Below are positions 58,498 through 64,000 of a stretch of 64,000 bases of DNA, one piece after another. The stretch is from the NCBI RefSeq assembly GCF_014203895.1, contig NZ_JACHJY010000001.1, positions 248,001-312,000 of the forward strand. The letters run 5' to 3'. Below the pieces are notes generated by a model that ran no database searches, was not told the DNA's origin, and saw nothing but the letters and a program-made list of their open reading frames with translations. The first letter of the stretch is position 1. Every line of letters starts with the position of its first letter. The DNA is from Streptomyces nymphaeiformis (GTDB taxonomy: Bacteria > Actinomycetota > Actinomycetes > Streptomycetales > Streptomycetaceae). A program made the position numbers and the translations under genes.

Positions 58498-60132
58498 ATG
58501 GCCCAAGGGGATGGGGGCGCGATGGCGTACGTGGCGATCAGACCGCCGGACGAGGACACCGGCCGTGCGCCGGAGGACGCGGCTCCGGCAGCACCCTCGG
58601 GGCCACGGGACAGGCGCCGGGGCATCGCCCTCACCGCCCTCTGCCTCCTCGTCTGCGCGGGCCTCGGCCTCCAGTCCTGGACGGCCCTGCGGGCCACCGG
58701 CTTCGACCTCGGCATCTTCGACCAGGCCGTGCGGGCGTACGCGCGCTTCGAACTCCCGCGCTCACCGATCAAGAACGTCCACCACGAGTTCCCGCCCGGG
58801 TTCTCGCTCCTCGGCGACCACTTCACGCCCGCGCTCGCCCTCCTCGCGCCGCTGTACTGGCTGTGGGACGACCCGCGCACGCTCGTCCTCGCCCAGGCAG
58901 CGCTGTTCGCGGCGGGCGTGCCCGTCGTCCGCCGCATCGCACGGCACGCCTTCCGGGGCGCGGCGCCCGACGTCGTCCGCCGCGCCGCCGACCTCGGCGG
59001 ACTCGTGTACGCGCTGGGCTGGCCGCTCCTCAACTCCTCCTACAACGGCTTCCACGAGGTCGCCTTCGCCGTCCCCCTCACCCTCCTCATGCTGGAGCGC
59101 GGACTCGCCCACCGCTACGGCGCCACCGCCCTCTGGGCGGCCCTGCTGTGCACGGCCAAGGAGGACGTGGGCCTCGTCGTCGGCGCGTACGGCCTCGTCC
59201 TCGCCGTCCGCGCCCACCGCGCCGGCCACCGCGCGGGCCTCGCCACCGGCGCCGCGCTCGCCCTGGCCGGGCCGCTGGTGTCCGCCGTCGTGATCGCCTG
59301 GTTCCTGCCGGCGATGGGCGGACCCGAGGGCTACTACTGGTCGTACGGGCGCCTCGGCGCCGACCCGGGGGAGGCCCTGGCCCACGTCCTCACCGCCCCC
59401 TGGGTGCTGCTCCAGGTCTCCGTCACCCCCTTCGTCAAGGTCGGCATGCTCGCCTGGATCCTCGGCACGCTCGCCCTGCTGCCGCTCGGCTCCCCGACGC
59501 TCCTGCTCGCCGTCCCCCTCCTCGCGGAGCGCGTCCTCTCCGACAACCCCAACCACTGGCCGGTGATCAACCACTACGACGCCTTCCTGTGGCCGATCCT
59601 GCTGACGGCGGCCCTGGAGACCCTGGCGGGACTGCACGCACGACGGGCACGCGTGCGCCGCTGGGCCGTCGCCGCCCTCGCCCTCTCCTCCGCCGCGGCC
59701 GTCGTCCTCGGGCTCGGCCTCCTCGTCCGCCCGGACTCCTGGCGGCCCTCCCCGGACAAACGGCCCCTCGCGACGGCCGCCGAACTCATCCCCGACGGGG
59801 CGACGGTGGAGGCCGACAACACCGTCGCACCCCGCCTGACCGCCCGTACCGACGTGGTCATCGCCGACCGGACGCCACGCGGCGCCGACTGGGTCCTCCT
59901 CCGCGTCAACGACCGGACCTTCCCCTTCGCCTCCACCGACGAACAGCGAGAGCGCGTCGCACTCCTCCTCGCCCACGGCTACACGGAGGTCTTCCACCAG
60001 GACGGCACCGTCCTCCTCCACCGCACCGACCCGGCCGCCGACGTGCCCGGCACGCACCGCCCGGGCCCCGGCAGCACCCCGGTCCGGGAGGCCGTCCCGG
60101 ACGACGTGGGCGCCAACCTGCTGTTGAGGTAG
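58498..60132 (+). CDS. DUF2079 polytopic membrane protein
   Basis: The 544-residue protein has a hydrophilic N-terminal ~40 residues and then about ten TM helices. It has the DUF2079 signature FDLGIFDQAVRAYARFELPRSPIKN, with a conserved Asp cluster early, and LLGDHFTPALALLAPLYWLWDDPRTLVLAQA. KEDVGLVVGAYG and DNPNHWPVINHYDAFLWPIL follow. The layout resembles GT-C glycosyltransferases, so a polyprenyl-phosphate sugar transfer role is possible but unproven. The C-terminal ~130 residues form an extracellular domain. It is divergent from the AlkZ-like gene. Confidence 0.8.
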   Translation: MAQGDGGAMAYVAIRPPDEDTGRAPEDAAPAAPSGPRDRRRGIALTALCLLVCAGLGLQSWTALRATGFDLGIFDQAVRAYARFELPRSPIKNVHHEFPPGFSLLGDHFTPALALLAPLYWLWDDPRTLVLAQAALFAAGVPVVRRIARHAFRGAAPDVVRRAADLGGLVYALGWPLLNSSYNGFHEVAFAVPLTLLMLERGLAHRYGATALWAALLCTAKEDVGLVVGAYGLVLAVRAHRAGHRAGLATGAALALAGPLVSAVVIAWFLPAMGGPEGYYWSYGRLGADPGEALAHVLTAPWVLLQVSVTPFVKVGMLAWILGTLALLPLGSPTLLLAVPLLAERVLSDNPNHWPVINHYDAFLWPILLTAALETLAGLHARRARVRRWAVAALALSSAAAVVLGLGLLVRPDSWRPSPDKRPLATAAELIPDGATVEADNTVAPRLTARTDVVIADRTPRGADWVLLRVNDRTFPFASTDEQRERVALLLAHGYTEVFHQDGTVLLHRTDPAADVPGTHRPGPGSTPVREAVPDDVGANLLLR

Positions 60133-60213
60133 GGCACTTCCCGACGCCACCGGTTCACCCGGGCCACGTCCACGGGTCACGCGGTCCTCACCCGCGCTCG
60201 TGAGCATCGGCGC

Positions 60214-61080
60214 ATGACCTTCCTGTCTCGGGCCACGCGCCCGGCCGCCGTCGGCTCGTCCGTCGCCCTCGCCGTCGCCGCCGCGCTCCTCGCCCCGACC
60301 TCGCCCGCGTACGCCGCGTCCAACGCCGTCCCGACGTACGAGGTGAAGATCAACCTCACGGTGGCGGCCCTCGACGCGACCCACGCGCCCAGCGCGGCCG
60401 TCAAGTCGGCCTTCGGGATCACCGGTTCGGCCAAGTCCCGCTCGTACAGCTACTACGACACCGACGGCCTCGCGCTCGACGCCCAGGGCTGGAGCGTCCG
60501 CCTGCGCCACAAGAGCGGCTCGTCGTTCGAGGAGACGTACAAGAAGCGCTTCCCCGTCACGAACGGCGACATCGACGCCGCGCTCACCACGGCCAACGCC
60601 GCCGGCTTCGACAGCAGCGACACCAACTACGACGCCGAGGTCGACTGGGGCTACGCCAAGCAGACCCTCAGCTTCTCCAACGAGAAGTCCCACAGCGCCA
60701 GCGGCTACTCGGGCACCGCGATGCCGACGAGCACCACCGGCCGCACCTGGGTCGTCAACGACATCCCGGGCAAGCTGGAGAACTGGAACAGCACCGGCTG
60801 GGGCAAGACCACCCTCCAGGCCTCCCGCGCCCACGGGCCGGTGACCGCCAAGGTGTACGGCGGCGCCTGGGGCCCCTCCGACGACGCCAGCATCGAGGTG
60901 CTGCCGGTCGTCGGCGCGAACGGCACGGGCACGGAGTACGTCGTCGAGCTGTCGTTCAAGACCTCCTCGTACGCCGACGCGTCCGACCTGCACGCGGACG
61001 CCATCGCCGTCGCCGAGGCCAACGGCTGGCTGTACCACGGGGACATCCTCAAGACCCAGCTGATCCTCGACCGCTACTGA
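60214..61080 (+). CDS. Secreted CYTH-like domain protein
   Basis: The 288-residue protein has a signal peptide (AAVGSSVALAVAAALLAPTSPAYAA, cleavage ~35). The mature protein resembles a CYTH/triphosphate-tunnel fold: an early VPTYEVKINLT strand (only part of the usual ExExK), YYDTDGLALDAQGWSVRLRHKSG, EETYKKRFPV and AEVDWGYAKQTLSFSN. CYTH proteins normally act inside the cell on triphosphates, so an exported one is unusual. No Cys are present, and the domain ends GWLYHGDILKTQLILDRY. It is monocistronic; the function is not known. Confidence 0.68.
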   Translation: MTFLSRATRPAAVGSSVALAVAAALLAPTSPAYAASNAVPTYEVKINLTVAALDATHAPSAAVKSAFGITGSAKSRSYSYYDTDGLALDAQGWSVRLRHKSGSSFEETYKKRFPVTNGDIDAALTTANAAGFDSSDTNYDAEVDWGYAKQTLSFSNEKSHSASGYSGTAMPTSTTGRTWVVNDIPGKLENWNSTGWGKTTLQASRAHGPVTAKVYGGAWGPSDDASIEVLPVVGANGTGTEYVVELSFKTSSYADASDLHADAIAVAEANGWLYHGDILKTQLILDRY

Positions 61081-61217
61081 GCCGGACGCGGGCGCGGAGG
61101 CGCGCGTTCACCCAGGACTCGCCCGGGCGTCGCGAACGCGTCGCCCGGAGTTGAGCGAAGGACTGGACCATGAGCCCGCCCTCACCGGCGACTTTCCACG
61201 TCATCCAGGGAGTTCAG

Positions 61218-62558
61218 ATGAATCCGCGCCTCCTGCGCCGGCCCGCCCTCGTGGTCCTGCCGCTGTCCGCCGCGCTCGCGTTCTCGGTGGTCATGGGGAC
61301 GGCCGACGCCACCCCGGCGCACCACGGAGACCCCGCCGGCCGGGTCGTCTCCACCTCGACCCTGCCCGACATCCCGCTGGCCGCCTTCAGCAACGGCCTG
61401 CTGCCCGGCAGCGTCGCCGACGACCGGGGCGTCGACCTCGGCGGCATCGGCAGCGACCTGTACCCGGCCGGGAAGCGCGGCGAGTACTGGACCGTCACCG
61501 ACCGGGGCCCCAACGGCCAGATAGCCGTCGGCAAGGACAAGCGGCGCACCTTCCCCGTGCCCGGCTTCGACCCGGCCATCGTCAGGATCCGCGCCGTCGG
61601 CGACCGCGTCCAGGTCCTCGATTCCATCCCGCTGACCACCGCCTCCGGCGCCCCCGTGACCGGCCTGCCGAACCAGCCCGGCCGCGACGAGGCCCCGTAC
61701 AACTACGACGCCTCCACCCCGCTCACGTACAACCCGAACGGCCTCGACACCGAGGGCCTCGTCCGCGACCGCGACGGCAGCTTCTGGCTGGTCGACGAGT
61801 ACGGACCCTCCCTCGTGCACGTCTCCGCGAAGGGCCGCGTCCTCGCCCGTCACGTCCCCGAGGGCCTCGGCCTGACCGGCACCGACTACCCGGTCGTCGA
61901 GTCGCTGCCGTCGATCTTCCTCCAGCGCAAGGCCAACCGCGGCTTCGAGGGGCTCGCGCTGCTGCCCGACGGCGACCTCGTCCTCGGCCTGCAGAGCCCG
62001 CTGCTCAACCCCGACAAGGTCTCCGGCGAGAACTCCCGCACCACCCGCCTGCTGCGCTTCTCGCCCCGCAAGAACCGGGTCACCGCCGAGTACGCCTACC
62101 GCTTCGACACCGTCGACGTCGTCGAGCCCGGCCAGACCAAGACCTCCGAGCTGAAGCTCTCCGCCCTCGTCGCCCTCGGCGGCGACCGCCTCCTCGTCCA
62201 GGAGCGCACCGACAAGGCCGCCCGCCTCTACGAGGTCCGCCTCCGCCGCGGCAGCGACATCCTGGGCTCCACCTGGGACACCGCCACGGCTCCCACCCTG
62301 GAGCAGCTCGACGACACGGCCGCCGCCGAGGTGCCGGTCCTCGACAAGCGCCTCGTGATCGACCTCAACACGGTCGCGGGCGTCCCCGGCAAGATCGAGG
62401 GCGTCGCCGTCGAAGGCTCCTCGACCGTCGTCCTCCTCAACGACAACGACTTCGGCATGACGGACGGCCCGGAGGCCTTCGACGCGAACGGCCGCCTCGT
62501 CGACAGCGGCGTGGACACCACCCTCGTACGGGTGAGGCTGGACCGTCCCGTCCGCTGA
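61218..62558 (+). CDS. Secreted phytase-like esterase family protein
   Basis: The 446-residue protein has a signal peptide (ALVVLPLSAALAFSVVMGTADATPA). A beta-propeller-like domain follows, of the esterase-like activity of phytase type (PF13449-like): DLGGIGSDLY, GEYWTVTDRGPNG, GLDTEGLVRDRDGSFWLVDEYGPSLVHVS, NRGFEGLALLPDGDLVLGLQSPL, KIEGVAVEGSSTVVLLNDNDFG. It may hydrolyse phosphoesters outside the cell. ATG 61218 has GGGAG 5 nt upstream, while the earlier in-frame ATG at 61170 has no RBS. It ends 3 bp before the stop of the convergent siderophore gene. Confidence 0.83.
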   Translation: MNPRLLRRPALVVLPLSAALAFSVVMGTADATPAHHGDPAGRVVSTSTLPDIPLAAFSNGLLPGSVADDRGVDLGGIGSDLYPAGKRGEYWTVTDRGPNGQIAVGKDKRRTFPVPGFDPAIVRIRAVGDRVQVLDSIPLTTASGAPVTGLPNQPGRDEAPYNYDASTPLTYNPNGLDTEGLVRDRDGSFWLVDEYGPSLVHVSAKGRVLARHVPEGLGLTGTDYPVVESLPSIFLQRKANRGFEGLALLPDGDLVLGLQSPLLNPDKVSGENSRTTRLLRFSPRKNRVTAEYAYRFDTVDVVEPGQTKTSELKLSALVALGGDRLLVQERTDKAARLYEVRLRRGSDILGSTWDTATAPTLEQLDDTAAAEVPVLDKRLVIDLNTVAGVPGKIEGVAVEGSSTVVLLNDNDFGMTDGPEAFDANGRLVDSGVDTTLVRVRLDRPVR

Positions 62559-62561
62559 CGG

Positions 62562-64000
62562 TCAGCCCCGGCGCAGCGGATTGGGCATCGGCACGTAGCG
62601 GGCGTCCGCGCCGGCCACGTCGAGCCAGCGCAGCAGGAGGTTGGTCTTCGCGGGCACGTGCGGGGAGCCGAGCAGCGCGGAGACCTCCTCCGCGCCGCCG
62701 TGCTCCGCCGCGTACGCCGCGAAGGCCGACCGGGCCAGGGACCAGAGCTCGCCGGTGAGTTCCGGGTGGCGGTCGGTGAGGGCGCCGGCGATCTCGGAGA
62801 GGTTGTTCGTCACCAGGCAGTACACGAGCCGCTCCCAGCCGTGCTCCGCGTCCAGGGCCGGAGCGGGGCCCCGCGGGCCGTGCCGGTCCAGGAGCCCCCG
62901 GTGCCGCGCGGCGACGATCCGTATCCCCTCGTGGTCGCGGAAGACCACCTGCGCGGGGAGGCCGTCGGCGTCGACGCCGACGAGGACGTTCTGCAGGTGG
63001 CACTCCAGGACCAGGCCGTGCGCCCGCCAGGCGTGCAGCACCGGCGGCACCAGCCGGTCGAGGTAGTGCCGCCACCAGGCGAGCGCCCCCTCGGCGGTCA
63101 GGCCGTCGATCGGGTTGCCCGGGAAGCCCTCGGCGACGCCCGCCGCGAGCAGCGGCGTCACCCCCGGCAGCAGGTGCGGCCGCAGACCCTCGCGGGCGAT
63201 CACCGCGAAGCCCTCGTAGGCGAGCTGCCCGCCGAGGTCGGCCGTGCGGTAGCCCCGGTCGGCGAGGAACGTCGCCGTGGGCAGCGGGTCGAAGACCGGC
63301 GCGAGGAGGTCGGCGATCGTCCGCAGCCACAGCAGGTCGCGCAGCTCCAGACGGCGGTTGCCGTTGGTGATCTGCACGTCCAGGCTGAACTTGCAGAAGA
63401 GGTCGGCGTCGGGGAGGTACACCGTCCGTACGGAGGACGTCGCCACGGCCGGCCCGGCACTCGGCGCGCTCGCCCCGAGCCGCAGCAGCCGGCCGTCGCG
63501 GAACGCGGGCTGCTCGCCCAGGAGGTCCAGCTCCCAGGGGTGGACGGGGAGCAGCAGGTAGCCGTCGGGCGCGCCCGTCCCCAGCGCGTCCAGGAGCGAC
63601 AGGTCGCCGTCCTCCGCGACGACGTCCGCCCGGACCCCGAGGAGCTCCAGCGGGAAGCGGGCGTACGCCTCCGGCGCGTACGGCAGCCAGCTCTCCGGGA
63701 CGCCCGCGCCGCGCGCCTTGGGCGCCGGGTGGTACCGGTGCCCGGCGAGCAGCGCCTGCTCCGACCGCAGGTACGGGTCCTCCGGCGGGGACGCGGACGC
63801 GCGCGCGTCCTGGAGGGCCGCGACGACGTCCCTGCTGGCGGTCATCTCGCCGACGACGGCCCTGTTGGTGACGCCGGTGCGCCGGCCGAGCTCGTCGGCG
63901 GTCAGCGCCACGAGGGCCTCGAAGGTCAGCGGCAGCCAGCCGCCGTCGGTGCGGACGCAGGGCTCGGTGGGCCTCCGCCCCGCCCGTACCCGCAGGAGAC
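62562..64000 (-). CDS. IucA/IucC family NIS siderophore synthetase (5' end outside window)
   Basis: The reverse frame stays open from its stop at 62562 to the right edge. Upstream of the GTG at 63911 it still reads PCVRTDGGWLPLTFEALVALTADELGRRT, so the true start is beyond 64000. NIS-synthetase features are present: LLPVHPWELDLL, VATSSVRTVYLPDADLFCKFSLDVQITNGNRRLELRDL (ATP/acyl binding), ECHLQNVLVGVDADGLPAQVVFRDHEGIRI and a C-terminal FhuF/IucC-like region. These enzymes join a carboxylate to an amine or alcohol with ATP to make hydroxamate or carboxylate siderophores. Product unknown; desferrioxamine-type synthesis is possible. Confidence 0.9.
   Translation of the reverse strand, partial: LLRVRAGRRPTEPCVRTDGGWLPLTFEALVALTADELGRRTGVTNRAVVGEMTASRDVVAALQDARASASPPEDPYLRSEQALLAGHRYHPAPKARGAGVPESWLPYAPEAYARFPLELLGVRADVVAEDGDLSLLDALGTGAPDGYLLLPVHPWELDLLGEQPAFRDGRLLRLGASAPSAGPAVATSSVRTVYLPDADLFCKFSLDVQITNGNRRLELRDLLWLRTIADLLAPVFDPLPTATFLADRGYRTADLGGQLAYEGFAVIAREGLRPHLLPGVTPLLAAGVAEGFPGNPIDGLTAEGALAWWRHYLDRLVPPVLHAWRAHGLVLECHLQNVLVGVDADGLPAQVVFRDHEGIRIVAARHRGLLDRHGPRGPAPALDAEHGWERLVYCLVTNNLSEIAGALTDRHPELTGELWSLARSAFAAYAAEHGGAEEVSALLGSPHVPAKTNLLLRWLDVAGADARYVPMPNPLRRG

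Noticed and set aside
1..64000. CRISPR arrays, tRNA or rRNA genes
   Set aside because: No regularly spaced repeats or cloverleaf/ribosomal sequences were seen by eye; a covariance search was not possible.

Overview
The window reads as chromosomal DNA of a Streptomyces. It is very GC-rich with near-saturated GC at third codon positions, uses GTG starts often, has many GTGA/ATGA stop-start overlaps, and encodes typical Streptomyces families: AfsR/SARP, S37 tripeptidyl aminopeptidase, I36 inhibitor, LppU-like protein and DUF993. No rRNA, tRNA or CRISPR array was seen. There is no polyketide or NRPS cluster; the only specialised-metabolism signals are a SARP regulator and a siderophore synthetase cut by the right edge.

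Layout. 1-5.5 kb: a PucR regulator (cut by the left edge) divergent from a sodium:solute symporter, a ureohydrolase and a ThDP enzyme, probably a guanidino-compound or amine uptake and degradation set. 5.5-14 kb: a small unknown protein, a one-piece double ABC exporter, a small secreted Cys protein, an S37 peptidase and a Tat-exported GH3 enzyme. 14-17.3 kb: LysR/EamA divergent pair, an LppU-like membrane protein and a P-loop kinase. 17.3-21.8 kb: a LacI repressor facing a three-gene sugar-type catabolic operon with a perfect LacI-type operator. 21.9-26.4 kb: I36 inhibitor, RecD2 helicase and citrate synthase. 26.7-29.3 kb: copper chaperone and CopA ATPase under a CsoR-type operator.

29.3-37.7 kb: a cation/proton antiporter, then a TetR gene divergent from an MMPL exporter that runs with only 21-31 bp gaps into three tandem paralogous secreted proteins. 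Each has a new-looking N-terminal domain and a five-bladed, tachylectin-like propeller. Two near-palindromic TetR-type operators lie in the divergent promoter. 37.7-44.7 kb: a small HTH protein and a myo-inositol catabolic cluster (IolE-like, iolC, iolB, iolD, mmsA). 44.7-50.3 kb: GNAT enzyme, a single polypeptide joining an extracytoplasmic S15-like hydrolase to an ABC ATPase, its ABC-2 permease, an HTH regulator and a DUF1772 protein. 50.3-55 kb: a SARP, a GAF/PucR-type regulator and an IS701-like transposase relative that has lost its DDTG catalytic motif. 55-64 kb: two crcB genes, urate oxidase, an AlkZ-like protein with a QxQ motif, a DUF2079 membrane protein, a secreted CYTH-like protein, a secreted phytase-type esterase and an IucA/IucC siderophore synthetase (partial).

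The best candidates for something undescribed are the TetR-MMPL-triple propeller locus (31.2-37.7 kb), the hydrolase-ABC fusion (45.3-48.8 kb) and the probably domesticated transposase beside the SARP/PucR pair (50.6-55.0 kb). All functions are inferred from sequence read by eye; no database search was run.
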